Of a DNA stretch of 64,000 bases, positions 35,242 through 44,368 are shown one piece after another. The DNA is taken from the NCBI RefSeq assembly GCF_001650695.1, contig NZ_LWQS01000114.1, positions 62,001 to 126,000 of the forward strand, in the 5' to 3' direction. Within the stretch, counting starts at the first letter, position 1. Each line of letters begins with the position of its first letter. The stretch comes from Chloroflexus islandicus. GTDB taxonomy: Bacteria; Chloroflexota; Chloroflexia; Chloroflexales; Chloroflexaceae. The notes below the pieces were generated by a model. The model made no database searches. It was given only the letters and a program-made list of their open reading frames with translations, and was not told the origin of the DNA. Made by a program: the position numbers and the translations under genes.

Positions 35242-37614
35242 CTAGGTCTTGCGATAGACATCAAGCACATCGGGAATACGGTTGATCTTCTCGATTAACG
35301 GCGAGAGCTGGGCCATTGACTGGAGCGAGACGGTGACATTCAACACCATCCGGCCATTGGCGCGTGGTTTGCCATGATTGACTTCGGTGATATTAATGCC
35401 GGCCTCTGCGATCACATTGGAAATATCGCGCCAAAGACCAACCCGATCCCACGCTTCAATCCGTAACGGCACCGGGAAGGTCTGGTTTGTCACCGCACCG
35501 TTGCCCCAACACACCGGCATGAGGCGGTCTCGTTCGGCTTCACTCAGATGTTGGAGGGTACGGCAATCGGCCCGATGGACGGTCACACCACGACCACGAG
35601 TGGTAAAACCTACGATCGGTTCGCCAAAGATCGGATTACAACACCGAGCGATGCGCGATGGGATTTTGCCAGTACCGGCAAGATAAATCTCACCGCTCGC
35701 GCTTACCTGCGCCATTGGTTGGCTGGGACTGGGTGCAGGCGCCGGCGCAGGTGCGGGAGGCGCTTGACTATCAAGTAATTTCTCAACCAGCTTGCGCTCG
35801 TTGATATCATCAACCCCGATCTGATAGAAGAGATCCTCTACCGAGCGTACCGAGGGTCCAGCCAGCTCAACCAGCTTCTCAAAGCTCACGTGGGTGAGAC
35901 CGACGCGCCGTAGTTCTTTCTCAAGCATCTCGCGCCCGGCGGCGATATTCTCTTCGCGCTCGAGCCGGCGGAAGTAGCGTTTGATATGGTTTTTGGCCGA
36001 AGGCGTCTTAACAATCCGCAGCCAGTCACGGCTAGGGCCGCGCGGCGTCTTCGAGGTCAGAATCTCGACAATCTCGCCGTTGCGTAGCTCGTAGGTAAGC
36101 TGCACCATGCGATCGTTGACTTTCGCGCCAATACAATTATGCCCCACCTCTGAGTGGATGCGGTACGCGAAATCGATTGGCGTCGAGCCTTCGGGCAGGT
36201 CGATAATCTTGCCTTTGGGCGTAAAAACAAAGACGCGCTCTTCAAACTCAGCGCGCAGCATATCAACAAATTCGCTGTCGGTCGTCTCGTTGCGCCATGT
36301 AATCAGCTCGCGTAACCAGCGAATCTTGTTCTCGTAGTCTTTGTCGCTGCGGGTGTTGAAGCCTTCTTTGTAACGCCAGTGAGCGGCAATGCCGTGCTCG
36401 GCCTCTTCGTGCATCTTCCGCGAGCGGATCTGCACTTCGCAGTGAACGCCTTCGGGCAGAATGACCGTGGTGTGGATCGAGCGGTACGAACTCTCTTTGG
36501 GGGCGGCAATGTAATCATCGAACTCTTGCGTCACCGGCGTCCAGTTCATCTTGCTATGGACAACGCCGAGCGCCCGGTAACATTCCCCCACTTCGTTGTT
36601 AGGATCATCAACAATAATCCGCACCGCGAGCTGGTCATAGATCCGCTCTAACGGCACCCCTTTGCGCTCCATCTTGCGCCAGATCGAATAGATATGCTTC
36701 GAGCGGCCAGTCACTTCGGCCTTGATGCCTTCGCGGGCCAGCGCCTCTTTCAACTGGGCAATCACGCGCTGAACGATGCGGTCGCGCGCTTCTTTCCGCA
36801 TCGCCAGACCTTGGGCAATCTCTTTGTAGCGATCGGGGTGGAGGGTCTTAAACGCGAGATCCTCGAGTTCCGACTTCATCTGCCACATACCGAGGCGGTG
36901 GGCCAGCGGTGCGTAGATATCGAGCGTCTCGCGCGCGACGCGCTGCTGTTTGTGCGGCGGAGTGGCGTGAATGGTGCGCATGTTGTGCAGGCGGTCAGCC
37001 AGCTTGATCAACACCACCCGCGGATCATCAGCCGAGGCGATAATCAGTTTGCGGTAGGTACCGGCCTGCACCTCTTCTTTGCTCTTGTTCTCGTACCCTG
37101 AGAGCTTGGTCACGCCATCAACGAGATTAGCGACTTGCTTGCCGAAGAACCGCTCAATCACCTCGATCGGCACGCCGGTATCTTCGACCACATCATGCAG
37201 CAGCGCCGCGGCGATCGATTCGGTATCGAGGCTCAAATCGAGCAAAATCAGGGCAACCTCAATCGGGTGATCAAGGTAGGGTTGGCCTGACTGGCGGCGC
37301 TGGCCTTCGTGGGCAACCGCAGCGAGCGCATACGCGCGGCGAATCAGATCAAAATCGGCAGAGGGAAGATATTCGCGGTGGCGGGCAATGAGGGCTTCGA
37401 CCGAGGGCGAGAAATAGGCATGGATGAACGCATCTTGCACCGTCTCGAGCGAGGATTGGCAGCCACGCCGCTGCTGCTGCTCGACGATGGTGAACATGAC
37501 TTTGTGCTTCAACAATTCAGAGGCAAGAGGGGGAAGTTCGTCACTCATCGCCGGACCGTCTGGCATATCGGCAATCAATTCAACCGGATGAGCGGTAGCA
37601 GTTACATCATCCAT
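35242..37614 (-). CDS. relA: Bifunctional (p)ppGpp synthetase/hydrolase
   Basis: 790 residues with the complete long RelA/SpoT order. The HD hydrolase domain has H102 (AHEGQRRQSGQPYLDHP) and H140-D141 (LHDVVEDTG). The synthetase domain has DYIAAPKESSYRSIHTTV. A TGS domain (VFTPKGKIIDLPEGSTPIDFAY) is followed by a helical region and a C-terminal ACT domain. Intact HD residues indicate that it can both make and degrade the alarmone. A proline/alanine-rich linker (APPAPAPAPAPSPSQP) separates the helical and zinc-finger/ACT parts. AGGAG lies 9 bases upstream of the ATG. mutY follows in the same direction. Confidence 0.95.
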   Translation of the reverse strand: MDDVTATAHPVELIADMPDGPAMSDELPPLASELLKHKVMFTIVEQQQRRGCQSSLETVQDAFIHAYFSPSVEALIARHREYLPSADFDLIRRAYALAAVAHEGQRRQSGQPYLDHPIEVALILLDLSLDTESIAAALLHDVVEDTGVPIEVIERFFGKQVANLVDGVTKLSGYENKSKEEVQAGTYRKLIIASADDPRVVLIKLADRLHNMRTIHATPPHKQQRVARETLDIYAPLAHRLGMWQMKSELEDLAFKTLHPDRYKEIAQGLAMRKEARDRIVQRVIAQLKEALAREGIKAEVTGRSKHIYSIWRKMERKGVPLERIYDQLAVRIIVDDPNNEVGECYRALGVVHSKMNWTPVTQEFDDYIAAPKESSYRSIHTTVILPEGVHCEVQIRSRKMHEEAEHGIAAHWRYKEGFNTRSDKDYENKIRWLRELITWRNETTDSEFVDMLRAEFEERVFVFTPKGKIIDLPEGSTPIDFAYRIHSEVGHNCIGAKVNDRMVQLTYELRNGEIVEILTSKTPRGPSRDWLRIVKTPSAKNHIKRYFRRLEREENIAAGREMLEKELRRVGLTHVSFEKLVELAGPSVRSVEDLFYQIGVDDINERKLVEKLLDSQAPPAPAPAPAPSPSQPMAQVSASGEIYLAGTGKIPSRIARCCNPIFGEPIVGFTTRGRGVTVHRADCRTLQHLSEAERDRLMPVCWGNGAVTNQTFPVPLRIEAWDRVGLWRDISNVIAEAGINITEVNHGKPRANGRMVLNVTVSLQSMAQLSPLIEKINRIPDVLDVYRKT

Positions 37615-38063
37615 AGTAGCCGCTCCTGTTCAGGCAGGCTATGTGCCGCCAATCTGTCGCATGGCTGGCCAGATTACGTGCGGATAGCAGCGCAGCTCCG
37701 AGACGGCAATGCCAGTATATCGCATTCATCGGATGGTATGTCACCACCGTCGTTCAATAGCATTTCGGGCAAGTTCAAGCGAAAGCAGGTTCGTAATCGG
37801 CTTGCCCGGCGACAGCAAAATAATCACTGATGATACGACCTTGATAGCGATCGAAGTAGTTGATCAAAAACGCCCGGCGTGCAACGCCAGGCCGCATCCA
37901 ACCACTGAGCCGATCATCCGCGATCGTAACGCACATTATGTCTTTGTTATGTAGGATAACACTCGCGGGCGGCAATGTCAAGCTGCGTCATTTGAATGTA
38001 CGATTCATTGTATAATCAAATATCTCACCCATAGCGACTCAGTGATGTGAAGGAGCTGTATTC
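37615..38063. other. Gene-free divergent promoter region
   Basis: 449 bases between divergent relA and the gamma-glutamyltransferase gene. A TATAAT at 38011-38016 lies 48 bases before the latter. A small hairpin CCCGGCGTGCAACGCCAGG is near 37874. No repeat family member and no convincing open frame is present. Confidence 0.55.
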
Positions 38064-39674
38064 ATGGATCTCAACCTGCACCATTTCCCCTACCCCGGAC
38101 GGCGGGTGCCGGTCGTGGCCGAGCGCGGCGTGGTGGCGAGCAGCCACCCGCTGGCGTCGCAGGCCGGGATGCAGGTGTTGCAAGCCGGCGGCAATGCGGT
38201 TGATGCGGCGATTGCGACGGCGGCGGCATTGACGGTGCTCGAACCGACCTCGAATGGGTTGGGGGGCGATGGCTTTGCCCTGATCTGGGCCGGCAATACC
38301 TTGCATGGCATTAATGGATCGGGCGCGGCGCCAGCCGCCTTGACCGCCGAGGCGCTGGCCGCTGCTGGCCATGCCGAGATGCCGGTGCATGGTTGGTGGC
38401 CGGTGACGGTGCCGGGAGTGGTGCGGTTGTGGGGCGATATGCACGAGCGGTTTGGCCGCTTGCCGCTGGCGCAGGTACTGGCGCCAGCGATTGCGTATGC
38501 CGAAGAGGGTGCGCCGGCGCCGCCGATGGTGGCCTATTTTTGGGCGCGGGGGGTGGCGGCGGCCCATGCCCGCACCGGCCCAGAGTTCGCCGGTTTTCTG
38601 CCCACCTTTAGCCTCGATGGCCGCGCCCCACGCCCCGGCGAGCGGTTCGTGAGCCCCGGCCATGCCCGTACTCTGCGCTTGATTGCCCGTCATGGCGCTG
38701 ATGTGTTTTACCATGGGGAAATTGCCGCCGCGATTGACCGCTTTGCCCGCGCTACCGGCGGTTTGCTGCGGGCCGAGGATTTGGCGACCCATCGTTCAGA
38801 GTGGGTGACGCCGATCACGATGCAGTATCGCGGCTATACCGTTCACGAGATCCCGCCGAACGGGCAGGGGATTGCGGCGTTGATGGCGCTCGGCATCCTT
38901 GACCACGTTGATCTGGCCCGGTTCCCCCGCGAGTCGGCAGACGCCTTTCATTGGCAGGTTGAGGCGATGAAGTTAGCTTTTGCCGATGCCTTTGCCTATG
39001 TAGCCGATCCGGCCAAAGCGCCGGTGCCGGTTGCCCAGATGCTCGACCGCGACCGGCTGGCGGCGCGCAGCCGGCTGATCGGCGCACGGGCCCAAGACTA
39101 TGGCCCGGCGGCGTTGCCCAAAGGCGGCACGGTCTATTTTGCGACGGCTGACCGTGATGGTATGATGGTGAGCATGATCCAATCGACCTACATGGGTTTT
39201 GGGTCGGGGGTGGTGGTGCCTGAATATGGCATCGCGTTGCACAACCGCGGCTGCGGGTTTGTGGTCGATCCCAGCCATCCCAATCACGTGGCGCCGGGCA
39301 AGCGCCCTTTCCATACCATCATTCCCGGCTTTCTCAGCAAAGACGGCGCGCCGATCGGCCCCTTTGGCGTGATGGGGGCGCATATGCAGCCGCAAGGCCA
39401 TACGCAAGTGATCGTCAATACGCTCGATTACGGTCTGCACCCGCAAGCGGCGCTCGATGCGCCGCGCTGGCGCTGGGAACGTGACGGGACGCTGCGGCTC
39501 GAACTCGAAACGCCGCGCCACGTGATCGAGGGGCTGGCGGCCCGCGGCCATCAGGTGGCGGTCGAAAGCGAGTTGGGCGGCTTTGGCCGCGGGCAGGTGA
39601 TTTGGCGCTTGCCGAGCGGCTGCTACGTTGCCGGCACCGAGCCGCGTTGCGATGGCTTGGCGGTTGGGTGGTAA
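38064..39674 (+). CDS. Gamma-glutamyltransferase-family Ntn hydrolase
   Basis: 536 residues, close to the YwrD-like branch of the gamma-glutamyltranspeptidase family. The large-subunit part has VVASSHPLASQAGMQVLQAGGNAVDAAIA. The predicted autocleavage/nucleophile threonine is in KGGTVYFATADRDGMMVSMIQS, followed by GFGSGVVVPEYG and PGKRPFHTI. There is no signal peptide, so it is probably cytoplasmic, unlike classical GGT. The natural substrate is uncertain: glutathione or other gamma-glutamyl compounds. AAGGAG precedes the ATG. The acyl-CoA ligase gene starts 37 bases later, suggesting an operon. Confidence 0.87.
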   Translation: MDLNLHHFPYPGRRVPVVAERGVVASSHPLASQAGMQVLQAGGNAVDAAIATAAALTVLEPTSNGLGGDGFALIWAGNTLHGINGSGAAPAALTAEALAAAGHAEMPVHGWWPVTVPGVVRLWGDMHERFGRLPLAQVLAPAIAYAEEGAPAPPMVAYFWARGVAAAHARTGPEFAGFLPTFSLDGRAPRPGERFVSPGHARTLRLIARHGADVFYHGEIAAAIDRFARATGGLLRAEDLATHRSEWVTPITMQYRGYTVHEIPPNGQGIAALMALGILDHVDLARFPRESADAFHWQVEAMKLAFADAFAYVADPAKAPVPVAQMLDRDRLAARSRLIGARAQDYGPAALPKGGTVYFATADRDGMMVSMIQSTYMGFGSGVVVPEYGIALHNRGCGFVVDPSHPNHVAPGKRPFHTIIPGFLSKDGAPIGPFGVMGAHMQPQGHTQVIVNTLDYGLHPQAALDAPRWRWERDGTLRLELETPRHVIEGLAARGHQVAVESELGGFGRGQVIWRLPSGCYVAGTEPRCDGLAVGW

Positions 39675-39711
39675 CAAGTAGAGTGCATTGCGATAGAGGG
39701 AATGCCGTGCT

Positions 39712-41226
39712 ATGACGACACGCAGAGCGACGCTGTTTGATCTCTTGCACGCCGGCGCCGAGCGCGATCCGGCCTTGATCGCGCCGGGAGGGCCGGTGTG
39801 GACATTTGCCGATCTGCGCGCGCAGGTCGGCCAGTTGGCCGAATGGTTGCAAGCCCACGGCTTGGGACGGGGAGACCGGATCGCGATCGCGCTCGGCAAT
39901 GGCCCGGCGATGGCGATGGCCTTTCTCGCCGCGGCGACGGCAGCCACCGCTGCGCCGCTCAACCCCAAGTACCGCCGCGACGAGTTTGCCTTCTACTACG
40001 AAGACACCAATGCCCGCGCGCTGATCGTGGCTCCCGGCGAAGGCGACGAAGCACGGGCCGCGTTGCGTCCGGGGATGCTGTTAATCGAGGCGACGCTCGA
40101 CGCCGATGGCCGCTTGGCATTTAGCGCCGCTGGCGAGACCGGCCCGCCGCGCCGCGATGGCTGGGCCGCAGCCGATGATGTGGCGATGATCCTGCACACC
40201 AGCGGCACGACCAGCCGGCCCAAGCGGGTGCCGATCCGCCATCGCAATTTGGTCGCTTCGACCGCCAACATCATCGCCACCTACCAGCTCAGCCCTGCCG
40301 ACCGCTCGCTCTGCGTGATGCCGCTGTTCCACATTCACGGCATTGTCGCCTCATTGCTCAGCCAACTGGCGGCTGGCGGCGCGGTCATCTGCCCTCCCGG
40401 TTTCGACGGTCTCAAGTTCTGGAGCTGGGTTGAACAAGCGCGGCCAACGTGGTATTCGGCAGTGCCGACGATGCATCAGGTGCTGCTGGCCCGCGCCGAG
40501 CGCAATGCCGCGATCATCGCCGCCAACCCGTTTCGCTTCATCCGTTCGTCGAGCGCACCGCTGCCGCCGGTGGTCATGGAGCGGATGGAGACAGTGTTTG
40601 GCGCACCGGTAATCGAGAGCTACGGGATGACCGAAGCCTCGCACCAGATGACCTCGAACCCGCTGCCACCCGGCCAGCACAAACCCGGCTCGGTCGGGAT
40701 CGGTTTTGGGGTGGAAGTCGGCATCATGGACGAAAACGGCAATTTGTTGCCGGCAGGGGTGAAGGGTGAGGTGGTGGTGCGCGGGCCGAACGTGGTTGAC
40801 GGCTACGAGAACAACCCCGAAGCCAACGCGGCGGCGTTTGTGCATGGCTGGTTCCGTACCGGCGATCAAGGCTATCTCGATGACGATGGTTATCTGTGCT
40901 TGACCGGCCGGATCAAGGAGCTGATCAATCGCGGCGGCGAGAAGATTTCACCGCTTGAGATTGACGATGTGCTGCTGCGCCACCCGGCGGTCGCCGAGGC
41001 GCTGGCCTTTGCGGCGCCCCACCCGACCTTAGGCGAAGAAGTGCATGCCGCAGTGGTCTTGCGCGAGGGGATGCAGGCCAGCGAACGCGAACTGCGCGAT
41101 CACTGCGCCCAATGGTTGGCCGATTTCAAAGTGCCGCGCGCGATCCATATCCTGAGCGCGTTGCCACGGGGCGCGACCGGCAAGTTGCAACGGATCACGA
41201 TGGCCAAGACGCTGGGGTTGGCGTAG
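39712..41226 (+). CDS. AMP-forming acyl-CoA synthetase (oxalate-CoA-ligase-like)
   Basis: 504 residues of the ANL superfamily, which activates a carboxylic acid to acyl-AMP and then acyl-CoA. The phosphate-binding loop is LHTSGTTSRPKRVPIRH. A5-type motif ESYGMTEASHQM, A7/A8 YRT-like WFRTGDQGYLDDDGYLCLTGRIKELI, and the C-terminal lysine motif GATGKLQRI are complete. The size and the SHQMTSNPLPPGQHKPGSVG region resemble oxalate- and medium-chain acid-CoA ligases. The substrate is not assignable. A partial copy of its last 25 codons lies about 158 bp downstream. Confidence 0.9.
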   Translation: MTTRRATLFDLLHAGAERDPALIAPGGPVWTFADLRAQVGQLAEWLQAHGLGRGDRIAIALGNGPAMAMAFLAAATAATAAPLNPKYRRDEFAFYYEDTNARALIVAPGEGDEARAALRPGMLLIEATLDADGRLAFSAAGETGPPRRDGWAAADDVAMILHTSGTTSRPKRVPIRHRNLVASTANIIATYQLSPADRSLCVMPLFHIHGIVASLLSQLAAGGAVICPPGFDGLKFWSWVEQARPTWYSAVPTMHQVLLARAERNAAIIAANPFRFIRSSSAPLPPVVMERMETVFGAPVIESYGMTEASHQMTSNPLPPGQHKPGSVGIGFGVEVGIMDENGNLLPAGVKGEVVVRGPNVVDGYENNPEANAAAFVHGWFRTGDQGYLDDDGYLCLTGRIKELINRGGEKISPLEIDDVLLRHPAVAEALAFAAPHPTLGEEVHAAVVLREGMQASERELRDHCAQWLADFKVPRAIHILSALPRGATGKLQRITMAKTLGLA

Positions 41227-41532
41227 ACAAGGTGTTGCTATGGAATTGCGGCAGGAGACTGCCGCATTCCACCGGGAGATCAACGATCTGACACTCGCAA
41301 TCCGACACCCTCAGCGCGTTACTGAGCGGCGCGACCGGCAAGCTACAACGGATTACGATGGCCAAGACGCTGGGATTGGCGGAGGCAAGGTATTGCTATG
41401 GAGTGCGGCAGTTTCACTGCCGCACTCCATAGAGAGATGAACCGCCTGCCGCTAGCAACCCGCCTGTGAAAAGCTTTACAATCCGCACCAAAATTGCGGT
41501 ATGATAGTGTTATTGGCAAGTTACAACGCATT
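41151..41532. repeat. Duplicated 3' end of the acyl-CoA ligase gene
   Basis: Segment 41309-41388 repeats gene segment 41151-41229, about 158 bp apart. It still reads LSALxxGATGKLQRITMAKTLGLA. Differences in its last 14 codons are synonymous (ttg/cta, atc/att, ggg/gga). A third scrap, GGCAAGTTACAACGCATT, lies at about 41514-41531. A palindrome follows each of the first two copies (about 41239-41275 and 41397-41432). Confidence 0.88.
41397..41432. repeat. Full-length TGGAGTGCGGCAGT palindrome
   Basis: TATGGAGTGCGGCAGT-TTC-ACTGCCGCACTCCATA: 16-base perfect arms with a 3-base loop. It is the clearest member of a family found after ilvE, the acyl-CoA ligase, panE and murF-alr in this window. It may act as a terminator. 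Confidence 0.9.
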
Positions 41533-41596
41533 GTCTGCTCATCGTCGCAATGACGCTGCCGGCCACCACCTCCGGCGTTGACACACAGGAAGCGGC

Positions 41597-42553
41597 ATGA
41601 TCCCCAAGCTTGAACTCGAACGGCGTCTCTCGCCCTACGTGAGTTTTTCGCGGTCGGAATGGTCGGCATTGCGGAATGGCACACCTTTGCCGTTGAGCGC
41701 CGACGAGTTGGATTCACTGGTGAGCTTGACCGATAGCGTCTCGATGGAAGATGTCGCCGACATCTACCTGCCGCTGGTGCGCTTGTTGCAGCTCTATTAC
41801 GAAAACGCTTGCCGGCTGTATCAGGCGACGAGCGCGTTTCTTGGTTCGGCAACGGCCCGGGTGCCTTACGTGATCGGCATTGCCGGTAGCGTAGCAGTGG
41901 GCAAGAGCAGCACGGCGCGTATTTTGCAGGCACTGTTGGCGCGTGGCCCCGGCCAGCTCAAGGTGGATCTGGTGACCACTGACGGCTTTCTCTACCCGAA
42001 CCGGGTGCTGCAAGAGCGGGGCATCATGCACCGCAAAGGCTTCCCGGAAAGTTATGATCGACGCCGGCTGTTGCAATTCATCGCTGATATCAAGTCGGGG
42101 TATGGCCCGGTGAGCGCGCCGGTTTATTCGCACTTGACGTACGATATTGTGCCGGATCAGTTTCAGGTGGTTGATCACCCCGATGTGTTGATTGTCGAAG
42201 GGCTGAATGTGTTGCAGCGCGGCGCCAATACCCGGCGCGAACCGCAGCTCTACGTGTCGGATTTTTTTGATTTTGCGATTTATGTTGACGCCGACGAGCG
42301 GGATCTCGAACAGTGGTACATCGAGCGCTTTTTGCAACTGCGCAAGACGGCGTTCCGCGATCCGTCATCGTATTTCCGTCGCTACGCCGAGCTGAGCGAG
42401 GCTGAGGCGATTGCAACCGCGCGCCGGATCTGGCGCGAGATCAACTATGTGAACCTCAAACAGAACATCGAGCCAACGCGCTGGAGCGCCGATCTGATTT
42501 TGGTCAAAGGGCCGCGCCACGAGCTTGAGCGGGTGTATCTGCGCAAACTGTAA
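41597..42553 (+). CDS. coaA: Pantothenate kinase (type I)
   Basis: 318 residues. It phosphorylates pantothenate, the first committed step to coenzyme A. The P-loop GSVAVGKS is at 97-104. [33 protein letters not shown] and [13 protein letters not shown] are diagnostic of type I CoaA. The upstream region has TTTACA (41475-41480) and TATGAT (41500-41505) with a loose 19-base gap. The ATG follows AGGAAG by five bases. panE, an earlier enzyme of the same pathway, is the next gene, 421 bases on. Confidence 0.96.
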   Translation: MIPKLELERRLSPYVSFSRSEWSALRNGTPLPLSADELDSLVSLTDSVSMEDVADIYLPLVRLLQLYYENACRLYQATSAFLGSATARVPYVIGIAGSVAVGKSSTARILQALLARGPGQLKVDLVTTDGFLYPNRVLQERGIMHRKGFPESYDRRRLLQFIADIKSGYGPVSAPVYSHLTYDIVPDQFQVVDHPDVLIVEGLNVLQRGANTRREPQLYVSDFFDFAIYVDADERDLEQWYIERFLQLRKTAFRDPSSYFRRYAELSEAEAIATARRIWREINYVNLKQNIEPTRWSADLILVKGPRHELERVYLRKL

Positions 42554-42974
42554 CTGTAGAGGCGCAGAGAGGGCAAAGGCGCAGGGATGCTAAACGCAAA
42601 GGCGCAGAGGGCGCAAAGAGCGCGAAGAATTTAAACGCAAAGGCGCAGAGAACGCAAAGCGCGCAAAGGGTTTTTAGGAAGGGGTACCAGCGTGCTCGTG
42701 CCCCTTCCTTCCTTGCCCCTCCCCCAGCGGGGGAGAGGTTGGGGGTGGGGGAAACGCAAAGGCGCCGGAGAGCCGGACGGCTGTCCGGCTCCGCAAAGAG
42801 CGCGAAGAATTTAAACGCAAAGGCGCAGAGAACGCAAAGCGCGCAAAGGGTTTTTAGGAAGGGGTACCAGCGTGCTCGTGCCCCTTCCTTCCTTGCCCCT
42901 CCCCCAGCGGGGTTGGGGGTGGGGGCAACAGATAACTAAATGAGATACCATTGTTCATCACAGCGAGGATTGCT
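42554..42974. repeat. Intergenic block with an exact 120-bp direct repeat
   Basis: 42613-42732 is repeated at 42793-42912 (offset 180) with no difference seen. The unit runs from 'gcaaagagcgcgaagaattt' to 'cccctcccccagcgggg'. Between the copies is the hairpin GAGCCGGACGGCTgtCCGGCTC (about 42769-42790), also present at 13552. No gene is seen. Confidence 0.9.
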
Positions 42975-43955
42975 ATGCGCATCTGCATTGTCGGGGCCGG
43001 CGCGATCGGGGGCTGGCTTGGCGCGAAGTTGATACAGGCTGGCGCCGACGTGACCTTGATTGCCCGCGGCGCGCACTTGGCCGCGATCGAAGCCAACGGG
43101 TTAACCATTGAATACCGCGATGGCCGCCAAGAGGTGGTGCGTCCAGCGTTGGCCACCGCCGATATGGCTGCCGCTGGCGCGCACGATATGGTCATCGTGG
43201 CGGTCAAAGCCCAATCATTGCCGGCGCTGGCCGCGCCGATGCGCGCGCTCTATGGCCCGGATACGGCGGTGGTCTATGCCCAGAACGGCATTCCGTGGTG
43301 GTATTTCTTCCGCCACGGCGGCCCCTACGAAGGCCGCCAAATCGAGGCGGTCGATCCCGGTGGCGTGATCGCGGCTAATACCGAAATCGAGCGGGTGATC
43401 GGCTGTGTCGTCTACCCCGCGGCGGCGATCGAGCGGCCCGGCGTAATCCGGCATCTGGAAGGCAACCGGTTCACGCTCGGCGAACCCGACGGCAGCCGGA
43501 GCGAGCGGACACTGCGGCTAAGCAAGTTGCTCGAGTCGGTTGGTTTGCGCGCACCGGTGAAAACCGATATTCGCAACGAGATTTGGCTCAAGCTGTGGGG
43601 TAATCTCTCGTTCAACCCGATTAGCGCCCTGACCCGCGCCACCCTCGACCGGATCATCGCCGATCAGGGCACCTACGCACTCGCGGCGACGATGATGGCC
43701 GAGGCGCAACAAGTCGCTGAGACGCTAGGGGTGCGGTTTCCGGTCTCGATCGAGCGCCGCATCCGCATGGCCGAAGAGATCGGCGCGCACAAGACCTCGA
43801 TGCTGCAAGATATCGAGGCCAAACGTCCGACCGAGATCGATGCCTTGCTGGGGGCAGTGGTCGAACTCGCCGATCTGACCGGCGTCCCGGCGCCAACCAT
43901 GCGCGCGATATACGCCGTCACCTCGCTGCTCGATCGGGTCAACTGCGGCCAGTGA
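42975..43955 (+). CDS. panE: 2-dehydropantoate 2-reductase
   Basis: 326 residues. It reduces ketopantoate to pantoate with NADPH in pantothenate synthesis. The N-terminal Rossmann motif is CIVGAGAIGGWLGAKL. VAVKAQSLPALA and the YAQNGIPWWYF region match the ApbA/PanE family. The catalytic lysine lies in the KTDIRNEIWLKLWGNLSFNPISAL region, and the ending EIDALLGAVVELADLTGVPAPTM is typical. Related lactate/malate-type oxidoreductases share these motifs, so the substrate is likely rather than certain; adjacency to coaA supports PanE. GAGG lies seven bases upstream of the ATG. Its last eight codons are the first unit of a 137-bp repeat. Confidence 0.88.
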   Translation: MRICIVGAGAIGGWLGAKLIQAGADVTLIARGAHLAAIEANGLTIEYRDGRQEVVRPALATADMAAAGAHDMVIVAVKAQSLPALAAPMRALYGPDTAVVYAQNGIPWWYFFRHGGPYEGRQIEAVDPGGVIAANTEIERVIGCVVYPAAAIERPGVIRHLEGNRFTLGEPDGSRSERTLRLSKLLESVGLRAPVKTDIRNEIWLKLWGNLSFNPISALTRATLDRIIADQGTYALAATMMAEAQQVAETLGVRFPVSIERRIRMAEEIGAHKTSMLQDIEAKRPTEIDALLGAVVELADLTGVPAPTMRAIYAVTSLLDRVNCGQ

Positions 43956-44275
43956 TTAGGTATGCGCCAATAGAAACACTGTCATTGCGAGGGCGCACCG
44001 CGCCCGAAGCAATCTCCCGCTCAAGCGCGAGCCACATCTGCAAGGGAGCCATTGCGCTCTTATACCCTCGACGGGTACACTGCGGCCAGTGAGGGCGATG
44101 CGCCAATAGAAACACTGTCATTGCGAGAGCGCACCGCGCCCGAAGCAATCTCCCGCTCAAGCGCGAGCCACATCTGCAAGGGAGCCATTGCGCTCTTATA
44201 CTCGCGATCGGGTACACTGCGGGCAGTGATAGGTATGCGCCAATATGGAGTGCGGCAGTGAAACTGCCGCACCCG
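43934..44275. repeat. 137-bp tandem repeat that includes the panE 3' end
   Basis: Units start at about 43934, 44071 and 44208 (partial). Each begins with the end of panE (cgggt..actgcggccagtga), then 'tatgcgccaatagaaacactg', then a REP-like TCATTGCGAG ... GAAGCAATCTCCCGC, then 'cacatctgcaagggagccattgcgctcttata'. The third unit breaks into a TGGAGTGCGGCAGT palindrome at about 44245-44271. No gene lies between 43956 and 44368. Confidence 0.9.
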
Positions 44276-44368
44276 GTCATCGCGAGAGTGCCCAGCGCGA
44301 GCTATCCTTGATATCGGATAATATAAGCAAGCGCAACTGTTTCCATGCCGTACCGCAAAGGAGTGCCA

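Noticed and set aside
37775-37981. Small minus-strand open frame of 68 codons
   Set aside because: No ribosome-binding site, no recognisable features, and amino acid composition as expected from random frames.
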